This document shows positions 1 through 7,969 of a stretch of 19,932 bases of DNA, piece after piece (the first letter of the stretch is position 1; each line of letters begins with the position of its first letter). A program made the position numbers and the translations under genes. Origin of the DNA: DASQFQ01 sp039934455 (GTDB lineage: Bacteria; Actinomycetota; Thermoleophilia; Solirubrobacterales; Solirubrobacteraceae); NCBI GenBank assembly GCA_039934455.1, contig JBDTMF010000070.1, forward strand, positions 1 through 19,932, read 5' to 3'. The notes under the pieces are model-generated. The model was not told where the DNA came from. It saw only the letters and a list, made by a program, of their open reading frames with translations, and made no database searches.

Positions 1-1073
1 CGGCTCGCGCTCACCTTCGGGGACAACCTCAGGATGCTCACGGCCAGCCGCGAGGAGGCCTCCACCGACGCGCTCACCGGGCTCGGCAACCGCCGCTCCC
101 TGACGCGCGACCTCGAGCGCGTGGCCTCGGAGGCCTCGGCAGAGCGTCCCGCTTGCCTGGCGATCTTCGACCTCGACGGGTTCAAGGCCTACAACGACAC
201 CTACGGGCACCCGGCCGGCGACTCCCTGCTGGTCCGGGTGAGCAAGGCGCTCCAGGAGGCGGTGGACACCGGCGGCACCGCGTATCGCATCGGCGGTGAC
301 GAGTTCGTGGTGCTCACCCACCCCGGGGCGGCCGAGGAGGACCGGCTGCTGGCGGCGGCCGCGGCCGCGCTCGGTGAGCGAGGCGAGGGCTTCACCGTCA
401 CCTGCTCCTTCGGGCGGGTGGCGCTGCCCGCCGAGGCGGGAGACGCCGAGCGGGCGCCTCACCTTGCGGACGAGCGCATGTACGTGCAGAAGAACAGCAG
501 CCGCGCCTCTGCCGGCCGCCAGTCCAGCGACGTGCTCCCGCGCGCGCTGTCGGAGCGCAACCCATCCCTCGAGGATCACGTGAGGGGGGTCGTGGAGCTG
601 GCTGTCGCGGTCGGCGAGCGGCTGGCGCTGCCACCGGAGGAGCTCGAGGATCTGCGCCGTGCCGCCGAGCTGCATGACATCGGCAAGGTGGCGATCCCGG
701 ACGCGATCCTCGCCAAGCAGGACCCGCTGAACGATGCCGAACGGGAGTACGCGCGCCACCACAGGATCATCGGGGAGCGCATCCTGCAGGCGGCGCCGGC
801 CCTCGGCAGCGTTGCACGGATCGTCCGCTCGACGCACGAGCGGATGGACGGCAAGGGGTATCCCGATCACCTCGCCGGCGCCGCGATCCCCCTCGCCGCG
901 CGGATCGTGCTCGTGTGCGACGCGTTCGAGGCGATGACCACGCCCCGGGGCTACCGCGAGGCGAGGTGGCGATCGAGGAGCTCGAGCGCTGCGCCCGCGC
1001 CCAGTTCGACCCCCGCGTCGTCAGCGCCTTCCGTGTGCTCGCGGACCAGCGCGCCGCGCTCGCGCGCCGCTGA
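1..1073 (+). pseudogene. GGDEF + HD-GYP cyclic-di-GMP protein, 5'-partial, frameshifted near its 3' end
   Basis: The reading frame is open from base 1 (residues RLALTFGDNLR precede the first Met at 34), so the gene starts upstream of the window. Counting from that Met: a GGDEF domain with TDALTGLGNR (11-20), FDLDGF (45-50) and an intact GGDEF at 87-91 (bases 292-306). No RxxD inhibitory site precedes it. Then an HD-GYP domain with LHDIGKVAIPD, HHRIIGERIL, THERMDGKGYPD and VCDAFEAMTT. GGDEF domains make cyclic-di-GMP and HD-GYP domains hydrolyse it, so the protein is probably bifunctional. At about 960 the family-like sequence jumps from frame 1 to frame 3: GAG at 958-960, two extra bases, then EVAIEELERCARAQFDP and a stop at 1071-1073. 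The known catalytic motifs lie before the break, so activity may survive. If the shift is real, frame 1 runs on to 1812 across dsbA in antisense. It could also be a sequencing or assembly error. Confidence 0.85.
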
Positions 1074-1077
1074 AGCC

Positions 1078-1764
1078 TCAGCAGCCGCCGGGGCCGCAGG
1101 CGTCGCCGCCCGCGACCACCGCCAGCGGCGAGCGCGCGTCCCAGCCCTGCTGGAGGAACGAGGTGAGGACCTCCGGCGGCTGTGCGCCCGGGGCGCCGAT
1201 GCGGCGGTCGATGACGAAGCACGGCACCGCGCTGATGCCGAGCGCGGAGGCGGTTCGTTCGTCGTCGCGCACCTCGGCGGCGAAGCGGTCGGAGGCGAGC
1301 GTCTCGCGCACCTCATCGGCGTCCAGGCCGACCTCGACGGCGAGCCGCTCGAGCGCGACGTGGTCGCTCATCAGCTCGCCCTCGCTCAGGTAGCCGCGCA
1401 TCAGGCGCTCCTTCATCGCGTCCTGCCGGCCGTGGGCGGCGGCGAGGTGCACGAGGCGGTGCGCGTCGAAGGTGTTGCCGGCGCGCGCGGTCTCGAAGTG
1501 AAAGGCGAGCCCGTCGACCGCGGCCGTCTCGGTCATCTGGTCCTGCATCGCGCGCGCCTGCTCGACGCTCGAGCCGTACTTGCTCGCGAGGTGCTCGGCG
1601 CGGTCGCCCACGCGCTCGGCCGGCGCGCCGGGGTCGAGCTCGAAGCTGCGCCAGGTGACGCGGACCTCGTCACGGTGCTCGAACGCCTCGAGCGCGGCCT
1701 CGAAGCGGCGCTTGCCGACGTAGCACCAGGGGCAGGCGATGTCGGACCAGATCTCGACCTGCAT
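1078..1764 (-). CDS. DsbA family oxidoreductase, FrnE-like
   Basis: A 228-residue thioredoxin-fold protein of the DsbA/FrnE family, normal in length. It begins MQVEIWSDIACPWCYVGKRR, with the redox pair CPWC at residues 11-14. The cis-Pro loop is AVPCFV, and the C-terminus carries the GDACGPGGC tail often seen in FrnE proteins. There is no signal peptide, so it should act in the cytoplasm, probably as a disulfide oxidoreductase or isomerase; the substrate is unknown. I prefer ATG 1764 to the adjacent GTG 1767: ATG gives the usual family N-terminus, and TAGCCT lies exactly 7 nt upstream, a leaderless-type -10. The TAG of that box is also the stop codon of the upstream TauE gene, so the gene may be read both from the operon and from its own start. 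Confidence 0.9.
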   Translation of the reverse strand: MQVEIWSDIACPWCYVGKRRFEAALEAFEHRDEVRVTWRSFELDPGAPAERVGDRAEHLASKYGSSVEQARAMQDQMTETAAVDGLAFHFETARAGNTFDAHRLVHLAAAHGRQDAMKERLMRGYLSEGELMSDHVALERLAVEVGLDADEVRETLASDRFAAEVRDDERTASALGISAVPCFVIDRRIGAPGAQPPEVLTSFLQQGWDARSPLAVVAGGDACGPGGC

Positions 1765-1774
1765 CACCTTGAGG

Positions 1775-2524
1775 CTAGAGCAATGCGGTGGCCAGCCCGC
1801 CCAGCGCGGTGAGGATCAGCACGGCGGTGAGCGCGGGTTCGTAGTGGTGGTCGGCGATGCGCGCGAACACGGGCCGGCCGGCGAGGTGGCCGGCCACGAC
1901 GGCCGGGACGAGCGCGGCGAGCGCGTCCCCGCGCGGGATCGCGCCCTCGGAGCCGCTCAGCAGCAGCGCCGCCATGCCGAGCACCGAGAAGCCGACGAAC
2001 GTGGCGGTCAGCGTGTCGCGCGTCTCCACGGGCGTCGCCCCGCGGGCGAGCATGTAGAGCACGACGGGCGGGCCGGCGGTGTTCGTGGAGGTGGTCAGCG
2101 CGCCGGAGACGAACCCGGTGGCGGGCGCCGCCCACCAGGGCGGCTCGCCCGCGCCGGCGTCGCGCCGCCGCCGCGCGAGCGCCCGCACGGCGAGCGTCGC
2201 GAACACGCCGAGCGTGACGCCGACCTGCAGCGCGGTGGAGTCGAGCGAGCGCAGCGCGAGCAGTCCGGCCGCGACGCCCGGCACCGCCCACGCCAGCAGC
2301 GTCATCGAGTCGCGCACGAGCGGCTGCGGCCGCCGGCCCTCGGTCCCGAGCGTCATCAGGTTGACGAGCAGCCCGAGCAAGATCAGCAGCCCGACCGCCC
2401 TCGCGGGGTCGGTGGCGGCGAACAGCAGCGGCGCGGACACGAGCGCAAAGCCGAAGCCGGTCGCCGACTGGAGCGCCGCGCCCGCCAGCACCGCGATTCC
2501 CGCCGCGATCTCGACGACCTCCAC
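1775..2524 (-). CDS. Sulfite exporter TauE/SafE family membrane protein
   Basis: A 249-residue multi-pass membrane protein of the TauE/SafE (formerly DUF81) family. The N-terminal half has the typical hydrophobic repeat with SATGFGFALVSAPLL. The second repeat contains GFVSGALTTSTNTAGPPVVL, matching the paired G-rich signatures of the family. Charged loops (RALARRRR) separate the two halves. Members transport small anions or organosulfur compounds across the inner membrane; the substrate cannot be read from this sequence. The start is GTG at 2524, with no clear Shine-Dalgarno. It follows the secreted-protein gene by 21 nt and precedes dsbA by 10 nt, so all three are probably co-transcribed. 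Sulfur genes occur elsewhere in the window, but nothing ties this transporter to them. Confidence 0.88.
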   Translation of the reverse strand: MEVVEIAAGIAVLAGAALQSATGFGFALVSAPLLFAATDPARAVGLLILLGLLVNLMTLGTEGRRPQPLVRDSMTLLAWAVPGVAAGLLALRSLDSTALQVGVTLGVFATLAVRALARRRRDAGAGEPPWWAAPATGFVSGALTTSTNTAGPPVVLYMLARGATPVETRDTLTATFVGFSVLGMAALLLSGSEGAIPRGDALAALVPAVVAGHLAGRPVFARIADHHYEPALTAVLILTALGGLATALL

Positions 2525-2545
2525 GCCCTGGTGTCTATCGGACGC

Positions 2546-3496
2546 TCAGGGGCGTGTGCGGCGCTGGTCCGCGTGTGATGCGCGGGTGAAGTGGGTCGGG
2601 TCCTTGAGCAGCAGCTCGCAGGACGGCGGGGTGGTCGGGGCGGCGCCGAGCGGGACCTCGCAGCCATTCCCGCTGCGGCTCATGAGGAAGCGGTCGCCGC
2701 GCCAGGTCAGCGACAGCGCGCGGCTCGTCCCGCGGGCCGCGAACAGCTTGCGCGAGCCCAGGTCGTAGCGGAAGAGGTTGTTGCCCTGGCCCGAGCCGTT
2801 GTTCGTGCGCCCGAAGTAGACGTTGCGGCCGAAGACCGTCGGCGTGACGATCTGGCCGAAGTTCGCGCCGCCGCTCCCGACGGCGAAGACGTGGCGGAGC
2901 CTGCCGCCGATGACGCGGTAGAGCGTCGCCCGGGTGCAGCAGGTCGGGACGATGTCGGTGCGGTAGGTCACGAACACCCCGCGCGAGCTCAGCTCGAGGC
3001 CGTCGACCTCGAGCGTGTGCTTGAAGCGCGGGCGCGGCTGGCGCCGCGTGTTGCCGTCCTTGCGCAGATAGACCACCGGCTTGCGGTGGACGTCGCGGAC
3101 GAAGGCGAGCGCCGAGCGGTGGATGCTCGGGCTGCTCTCGATCGCGTGCGTGTTGACCTCGGCCAGCGGCTGCTCGAGCCCGGTCGCGGGGTCGAATTGG
3201 AAGAGGTCGCCGGCGCGCGCGTAGACGACGAGCGGGGCACCGTCGGGACCGGGGCCGACGTCGAGGTCGAAGGCCTTGCTCGAAGGCTCGACCGCCGGGG
3301 TGATCGGCTGACCGCCGCGCAGCAGCCGCAGCGAGTAGGTCTTCAGAGCCGGGTCGTAGGAGCTCCATGCGATCACGTCGCCGAAGGCGTCCGCCGTGAA
3401 GGGCGCGGACTCGACCGCCAGCCGCTCGTCCGCCGCCGCTGGGGCGGCGCCGAGGGCCAGGGCGAGCAGGGCGATGAGGGCTGCGATCGGCTTCAT
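2546..3496 (-). CDS. Secreted hypothetical protein, beta-propeller-like
   Basis: A 316-residue protein with a clear Sec signal peptide: MKPIAALIALLALALGAAPAAA, with likely cleavage after AAA near residue 22. The mature part is a run of short beta-strand-like units of the form LVVYARAGDLFQFDP, VVYLRKDGN, VYFGRTNN and LFRYDLGSRKLF. These resemble the weak repeats of TolB/PD40-type propellers, but I recognise no named family. Two adjacent cysteines (PTCCTRA) and a later pair (NGCEVP, PSCELL) may form disulfides outside the membrane. The start ATG at 3496 is weakly preceded by GAGG about 10 nt upstream. It is the first gene of the probable operon with TauE and DsbA; a link between a cysteine-bearing exported protein and DsbA is possible, but this DsbA appears cytoplasmic. 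Function unknown. Confidence 0.75.
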   Translation of the reverse strand: MKPIAALIALLALALGAAPAAADERLAVESAPFTADAFGDVIAWSSYDPALKTYSLRLLRGGQPITPAVEPSSKAFDLDVGPGPDGAPLVVYARAGDLFQFDPATGLEQPLAEVNTHAIESSPSIHRSALAFVRDVHRKPVVYLRKDGNTRRQPRPRFKHTLEVDGLELSSRGVFVTYRTDIVPTCCTRATLYRVIGGRLRHVFAVGSGGANFGQIVTPTVFGRNVYFGRTNNGSGQGNNLFRYDLGSRKLFAARGTSRALSLTWRGDRFLMSRSGNGCEVPLGAAPTTPPSCELLLKDPTHFTRASHADQRRTRP

Positions 3497-3593
3497 GTCC
3501 CGCCAACCTCGGCTCGGTGCGGAAGTTGCGGATGATTCCTGCCAACCTTTGGGGGAGAGGACCGACCGAAGTCACTGAGGAGGCGGTTGATCG

Positions 3594-4895
3594 ATGGCGT
3601 GGGACTTCTCGACGGAGCCCGAGTTCCAGGACCAGCTCGACTGGATGCGCGACTTCGTGCGCGAGGAGGTCTGGCCGATCGAGACCGTGTTCGACGATCT
3701 CGGCCAGGAGGGCTTCGAGCGCGTGATCGCGCCGCTGAAGGAGCAGGTCAAGGAGCGCGGGCTGTGGGCCGCGCACCTGCCGCCCGACCTCGGCGGGCAG
3801 GGCTTCGGCCAGGTCAAGCTCGGCCTGATGCACGAGATCCTCGGCAGCTCGGTCTTCGCGCCGTCGGTGTTCGGCAACGCGGCGCCGGACTCGGGCAACT
3901 CCGAGGTCCTCGCCATGGCCGGGACCGAGGACCAGAAGGACCAGTACCTGCACCCGCTGCTGGCCGGCGACCTGCGCTCGGCCTTCTCGATGACCGAGCC
4001 CGAGAACGCAGGTTCGGACCCGACGCTGCTGCAGACCACGGCCGTGCTCGAGGGCGACGAGTGGGTCATCAACGGCCACAAGTGGTTCTCCTCGAACGCC
4101 TCGGTCGCCGACTTCCTGATCGTCATGGCCGTCACCGACCCCGAGGCGCACAAGTACCAGCGCGCGTCGATGCTGCTCGTTCCCGCCGACACGCCCGGCG
4201 TGACGATCGTGCGCGACATCGCGACGATGGAGCACCCCAACGAGCACTTCGGCCGCATCGGCGGGCACTCCGAGGTCCTCTACGAGGACGTGCGCGTGCC
4301 CAAGGACGCCCTGCTGGGCGCGCGCGGCGCCGGCTTCCTGATCGCCCAGCAGCGCCTCGGCCCCGGCCGTATCCACCACTGCATGCGCTGGCTGGGGGTC
4401 TCGCGCCGCGCCTTCGACATGCTCTGCGAGCGGGCGCTCACGCGCTACTCCCACGGCTCGCTGCTGTCGGAGAAGCAGACCGTCCAGAACTGGATCGCCG
4501 ACTCGGCGGCGCAGATGCAGGCGGCGCGGCTGATGACGCTGCAGGCGGCCTGGAAGATGGACCGCGAGGGCGCCTCGGCGGCGCGCCAGGAGATCGCGCT
4601 GATCAAGTTCTTCGGCGCGGGCGTCATGCACGACGTCGTCGACCGGGCGCTGCAGGTCCATGGCTCGCTGGGCTACTCGACCGACCTCCCGCTCGAGGCG
4701 ATGTACCGCTTCGCGCGCGCGGCGCGGCTCTACGACGGGCCCGACGAGGTCCATCGCCAGAGCGTCGCCCGGCAGATCCTGCGCGGCTACGAGGCGCCCG
4801 CCGACGGCGTGCCCTCCGAGCACGTGCCGACCCGCCGTGAGGCGGCGCGGGCGCGCTTCGCGGACCTGCTGGAGACCGTGACGTCCAACGACTGA
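3594..4895 (+). CDS. Acyl-CoA dehydrogenase family protein
   Basis: A 433-residue FAD-dependent acyl-CoA dehydrogenase, expected to introduce the alpha-beta double bond in acyl-CoA thioesters in the cytoplasm. It has the first ACAD signature as FSMTEPENAGSDP (residues 131-143), then DEWVINGHKWFSSNA (155-169). The C-terminal all-helical domain contains LGPGRIHHCMRW and ends with LQVHGSLGYSTDLPLE and DGPDEVH (381-387). The DGPDEVH form resembles the ACAD10/ACAD11-like branch rather than short-chain enzymes, so a medium- to long-chain or unusual acyl substrate is likely, but chain length cannot be read. The start ATG 3594 is preceded by GAGGAGG at a suitable distance. The stop overlaps the next start by one base (TGATG), so the M28 gene is translationally coupled. 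Confidence 0.92.
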   Translation: MAWDFSTEPEFQDQLDWMRDFVREEVWPIETVFDDLGQEGFERVIAPLKEQVKERGLWAAHLPPDLGGQGFGQVKLGLMHEILGSSVFAPSVFGNAAPDSGNSEVLAMAGTEDQKDQYLHPLLAGDLRSAFSMTEPENAGSDPTLLQTTAVLEGDEWVINGHKWFSSNASVADFLIVMAVTDPEAHKYQRASMLLVPADTPGVTIVRDIATMEHPNEHFGRIGGHSEVLYEDVRVPKDALLGARGAGFLIAQQRLGPGRIHHCMRWLGVSRRAFDMLCERALTRYSHGSLLSEKQTVQNWIADSAAQMQAARLMTLQAAWKMDREGASAARQEIALIKFFGAGVMHDVVDRALQVHGSLGYSTDLPLEAMYRFARAARLYDGPDEVHRQSVARQILRGYEAPADGVPSEHVPTRREAARARFADLLETVTSND

Positions 4896-5794
4896 TGAAG
4901 GTTCGCGCCATCGGGGTGGCCCTGGCCGCGCTGCTGGCGCTCGGCCTGGTGGTCGCCGCCGTGAGCGGGGCCTTTGACGACGACCCGCCCGCGCGCGCGG
5001 CCGCGACCGCGCGCCTGAAGGTCGACCGCTTCGACGGCGCCCGCGCGTTCGCCGAGCTGCGCCGCCAGGTCGAAATGGGCCCGCGGCCCGCGGGCTCGGC
5101 CGCCTCGCGGCGGCTGGCGGCGCGGATGCGCCGCGTGCTCCCGCGCGGCCACTACGAGAAATTCGGTCCCACCCACCCCGGATTGCGCAACGTCGTCGGC
5201 CGGCTGCCCGGCCGCAAGCCGGCGGTGGTGGTCGCAGCGCACTACGACACGAAGAAGATGCCGGGCTTCGTCGGCGCCAACGACGGCGCGGGCGGCAGCG
5301 CGGCGGTGCTCGAGCTCGCGCGCGTCCTGAGCCACACCAAGCGCCCCGCCGGCGCGCCCGAGCTGCGCTTCGTGCTGCTCGACGGCGAGGAGGCGACCAA
5401 CGACAAGGCCGACTTCCTGCTCTCCGGGGTGCGCGGGGCGAAGGCCTATGCGCGCCGCCATCGCGGCGAGCTGCGCGCGTTCGTGCTGCTCGACTTCGTG
5501 GCCAACCGGCACCTGCGGCTGCTGAGGGAGGAGGGCTCTGACCCGGAGCTGTGGGCGCGCCTGCGCGCGGCGGCCCAGCGCGTCGGCGCCGAGGCCGCCT
5601 TCCCCGGCCGGACACAGGGCGAGATCCTCGACGATCACACGCCGTTCGCGAGGGACGGCGTGCCGGCGATCGACCTGATCGACTTCGACTTCCCCTGCTG
5701 GCACAAGCTCTGCGACGACATGAGCGCGGTCTCGGCGCATTCGCTCGACATCAGCGGCGAGGCCGTGCTCGAGCTGCTCCGAACCTGGAGATAG
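4895..5794 (+). CDS. M28-family metalloenzyme resembling glutaminyl-peptide cyclotransferase
   Basis: A 299-residue protein with an N-terminal hydrophobic segment (residues 7-25), either a signal anchor or a signal peptide, so it acts outside the membrane. The rest is an M28 zinc-hydrolase fold: AHYDTK (115-120), GANDGAGG (127-134, ligand D130), LLDGEEA (catalytic E165, ligand E166), LLDF (D200), LDDHTPF (246-251) and FPCWHKLCDD (ligand H270). The order and wording of the last three blocks match animal and bacterial glutaminyl cyclases (DGEE, LLDL, DDH.PF.R.GVP, WH...DD) better than ordinary M28 aminopeptidases. Predicted role: cyclisation of N-terminal Gln to pyroglutamate, or aminopeptidase activity, on exported proteins or peptides. 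It is coupled to the upstream acyl-CoA dehydrogenase by the TGATG overlap, a pairing with no obvious biochemical logic. Confidence 0.85.
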   Translation: MKVRAIGVALAALLALGLVVAAVSGAFDDDPPARAAATARLKVDRFDGARAFAELRRQVEMGPRPAGSAASRRLAARMRRVLPRGHYEKFGPTHPGLRNVVGRLPGRKPAVVVAAHYDTKKMPGFVGANDGAGGSAAVLELARVLSHTKRPAGAPELRFVLLDGEEATNDKADFLLSGVRGAKAYARRHRGELRAFVLLDFVANRHLRLLREEGSDPELWARLRAAAQRVGAEAAFPGRTQGEILDDHTPFARDGVPAIDLIDFDFPCWHKLCDDMSAVSAHSLDISGEAVLELLRTWR

Positions 5795-5801
5795 AGGCGC
5801 C

Positions 5802-5814
5802 TACACTGGATGCG
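5802..5814 (+). promoter_or_regulatory. Candidate leaderless -10 promoter for ispH
   Basis: TACACT at 5802-5807 lies 7 nt before the ispH ATG, which places the expected transcription start on or next to the start codon. There is no Shine-Dalgarno before this ATG. No convincing -35 hexamer is visible 16-18 nt upstream. Confidence 0.45.
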
Positions 5815-6789
5815 ATGGCCACCACCGCCCTCCCTACGCCCGAGCGGCTGCTGCTCGCCGCCCCGCGCGGCTACTGCGCCGGCGTCGATCGCGCGGTCCA
5901 GACCGTCGAGCGCGCGCTCGAGCTCTACGGCGCGCCGGTCTACGTGCGCAAGGAGATCGTCCACAACAAGCACGTCGTGGCGCAGCTGCGCGAGCGCGGC
6001 GCGATCTTCGTCGACGAGCTCGACGGCACGATCCCCGAGGGCGCGACCACCGTCTTCTCCGCCCACGGCGTCTCCCCGGCCGTCCACGCCGACGCCAGGC
6101 AGCGCAACCTCTTCACGCTCGACGCCACCTGCCCCCTGGTCACCAAGGTGCACGTCGAGGCGAAGAAGTTCGCCGCCGAGGGCTACACGATCGTCCTCAT
6201 CGGCCATGCCGGCCACGAGGAGGTCGAGGGCACGATGGGGGAGGCGCCCGAGCACATCGTGCTGGTCGAGACCGAGGCCGACGTCGACGCGCTCGAGGTC
6301 GGCGATCCCGACCGCATCGCCTACATCTCCCAGACCACGCTGTCGGTCGACGAGACGCGCACGATCATCAACCGCCTGCGCGAGAAGTTCCCGAGGATCA
6401 CCGGGCCCCGCACGGACGACATCTGTTACGCCACGACCAACCGCCAGGCCGCCGTCAAGCAGATGGCGAAGGAGTGCGATCTGGTGCTGGTGATCGGGTC
6501 CCAGAACTCTTCGAACTCGCAGCGCCTGGTCGACGTCGCGCGCGATCTCGGCGCCCAGGCGCACCTGATCGACAACGAGGCCCAGGTCCGCGACGAGTGG
6601 CTCGAGGGTGCCCGCGTGGTCGGCATCACCTCCGGCGCCAGCGCCCCCGAGGAGCTCGTGCAGCGCCTGGTCGCCTTCTTCCGCGACCGCGGCACCGAGG
6701 ACGTCTCGGAGTTCGAGGTCATGCGCGAAGACGTGCGCTTCATGCTGCCGAAGACCGTGCGGCAGGCCATCGCCGCGCGCGACGCCTAA
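5815..6789 (+). CDS. ispH: 4-hydroxy-3-methylbut-2-enyl diphosphate reductase
   Basis: A 324-residue cytoplasmic iron-sulfur enzyme, the last step of the MEP isoprenoid pathway, reducing HMBPP to IPP and DMAPP. The three cluster cysteines are present in their family contexts: APRGYCAGVDRAV (C21), DATCPLVTKVH (C106) and DDICYATTNRQ (C204). Substrate-binding histidines appear in IVHNKHVV (H50) and in GHAGHEEVEGT, the latter with the conserved Glu. SSNSQRL is also conserved. The open frame extends further upstream into the M28 gene, but homology starts at PERLLLAAPRGYCAG, and ATG 5815 fits both this and the TACACT box. It follows the M28 stop by only 20 nt, so some read-through from that operon is possible. 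Its stop overlaps the stop of the convergent CoA-transferase by 4 nt. Confidence 0.97.
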   Translation: MATTALPTPERLLLAAPRGYCAGVDRAVQTVERALELYGAPVYVRKEIVHNKHVVAQLRERGAIFVDELDGTIPEGATTVFSAHGVSPAVHADARQRNLFTLDATCPLVTKVHVEAKKFAAEGYTIVLIGHAGHEEVEGTMGEAPEHIVLVETEADVDALEVGDPDRIAYISQTTLSVDETRTIINRLREKFPRITGPRTDDICYATTNRQAAVKQMAKECDLVLVIGSQNSSNSQRLVDVARDLGAQAHLIDNEAQVRDEWLEGARVVGITSGASAPEELVQRLVAFFRDRGTEDVSEFEVMREDVRFMLPKTVRQAIAARDA

Positions 6790-7943
6790 CCCTCCCGCAG
6801 CCAGGCCCGGATCTCGTCGCCGTGCTCGTCCAGCCGTGGCGGCCGGCGGCGCAGGCTGCCGACCGGCGGCCGGGCGAGGGGGACGCCGTCGGCCTCGAGG
6901 ATCGGCTCGAGCCCGAGTGAGTCGGCCAGCGCGTAGGCCTCTGACACGGAGTTGATCGGGCCGACGGGCACGCTCGCCGCGCGCAGGAGCTCGACCCAGT
7001 GGCCGGCCGGCCGGGTTCGGAAGACCGCGTCGAGCGTCGCCTCGAGCGCGTCGCGGTTGCCGACACGCGCGCTGTTGGTGGCGAAGCGCGCGTCGTCCGG
7101 GAGCTCCGGCCGTCCGATCGCCCCGCACAGGCGCGCGAACAGCCGGTCGTTGCCGACGGCGAGCGCGAACGGGCGGTCGGCGGCCTCGTAGGTCTCGTAC
7201 GGTGTGATGCTCGGGTGGCGGTTGCCGCGACGCGAGGGCTCGGCGCCCGCGGACACCCAGCCCGAGCCCTGGTTGAGCAGCGTGGTCAGCACCGAATCGA
7301 GCAGCGAGACCTCGACGTGGCGGCCGGCGCCGGTGCGCTCGCGCTCGACCAGCGCCGCCTCGATCCCCGCCACCGCCAGCAGCCCGCAGACGAGGTCCAC
7401 GACCGCGGCGCCGACCTTCAGGGGCGGCCCGTCCGCCTCGCCGGTGACGCTCATGAGGCCGCCCATGGCCTGCAGCAGCAGGTCGTAGCCCGGCAGCCCG
7501 GAGGCGCGTTCGGAGGAGCCGAAGGCGGTGACCGAGCACGACACGAGGCGCGGGTTGCGCTCGCGCAGCGCGTCGCCACCGAGGCCCCACGAGGCCATCA
7601 GGCCGGGGCGGAAGGACTCGATCAGCACGTCGGCGCGCTCGCCCAGCGCCCGCGCGAGCCCGCGGTCGCCCTCGTCCGACAGGTCGAGCACCACGGAGCG
7701 CTTGTTGCGGTTGAGGCCGAGGTAGTAGGTGGCATTCCTGCCTCGGCCGGAGGCCTCGTCACCGCTTCGCTCGTCGTACCACGGCGGTCCCCACGCGCGC
7801 GTGTCGTCGCCGCTCCCGGGGCGCTCGACCTTCACCACGTCGGCCCCGAGGTCGCCGAGCGTCATCGCGGCGAACGGGCCGGCGAGTACGCGCGAGAAGT
7901 CGGCGACGAGCAGTCCTTCGAGCGGTCCGGCGGAGTCGGTCAT
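6786..7943 (-). CDS. CaiB/BaiF family (class III) CoA-transferase
   Basis: A 385-residue protein close to the usual family length. It opens GPLEGLLVADFSRVLAGPFA, followed by LGDLGADVVKVERPGSGDDTR (the CoA-binding N-terminal part) and NRNKRSVVLDL. The likely catalytic aspartate is D183 in GAAVVDLVCG, the position that forms the acyl-aspartyl intermediate in formyl-CoA transferase relatives. GRHVEVSLLDS and TRPAGHWVELL are also typical. It moves CoA between a thioester donor and a free carboxylate; substrates are not readable. The acyl-CoA dehydrogenase 2 kb away suggests general acyl-CoA metabolism but is not in the same unit. The frame is open up to 8072, but ATG 7943 matches the family N-terminus and has TAGGGT 8 nt upstream. 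It is divergent from the metallophosphoesterase. Confidence 0.92.
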   Translation of the reverse strand: MTDSAGPLEGLLVADFSRVLAGPFAAMTLGDLGADVVKVERPGSGDDTRAWGPPWYDERSGDEASGRGRNATYYLGLNRNKRSVVLDLSDEGDRGLARALGERADVLIESFRPGLMASWGLGGDALRERNPRLVSCSVTAFGSSERASGLPGYDLLLQAMGGLMSVTGEADGPPLKVGAAVVDLVCGLLAVAGIEAALVERERTGAGRHVEVSLLDSVLTTLLNQGSGWVSAGAEPSRRGNRHPSITPYETYEAADRPFALAVGNDRLFARLCGAIGRPELPDDARFATNSARVGNRDALEATLDAVFRTRPAGHWVELLRAASVPVGPINSVSEAYALADSLGLEPILEADGVPLARPPVGSLRRRPPRLDEHGDEIRAWLREG

Positions 7944-7969
7944 CGCGCGAGACCCTAGTCTCAGAGCCG
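7944..7969. promoter_or_regulatory. 26-bp divergent promoter with two overlapping leaderless -10 boxes
   Basis: Only 26 bp separate the two divergent start codons. On the plus strand TAGTCT (7956-7961) lies 8 nt before ATG 7970. On the minus strand TAGGGT (7957-7952) lies 8 nt before ATG 7943. The two boxes share the TA at 7956-7957. They sit within a perfect inverted repeat, GAGAC-CCTA-GTCTC (7949-7962), which could also be an operator. -35 elements would fall inside the opposing genes. Confidence 0.45.

Noticed and set aside
1074..1812. C-terminal extension of the GGDEF/HD-GYP frame
   Set aside because: It is antisense to dsbA, and the family-like C-terminus is found in another frame ending at 1073.
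2535..5615. 1026-residue open frame on the minus strand
   Set aside because: It is Arg/Pro/Ala-rich low-complexity sequence antisense to well-supported acyl-CoA dehydrogenase and M28 genes, a usual artefact of high GC.
5551..5814. N-terminal extension of ispH into the M28 gene
   Set aside because: Extra residues are out-of-frame M28 sequence; IspH homology begins after ATG 5815.
5635..7590. 651-residue open frame on the minus strand
   Set aside because: Antisense to ispH and out of frame with the CoA-transferase; composition is that of a shadow frame.
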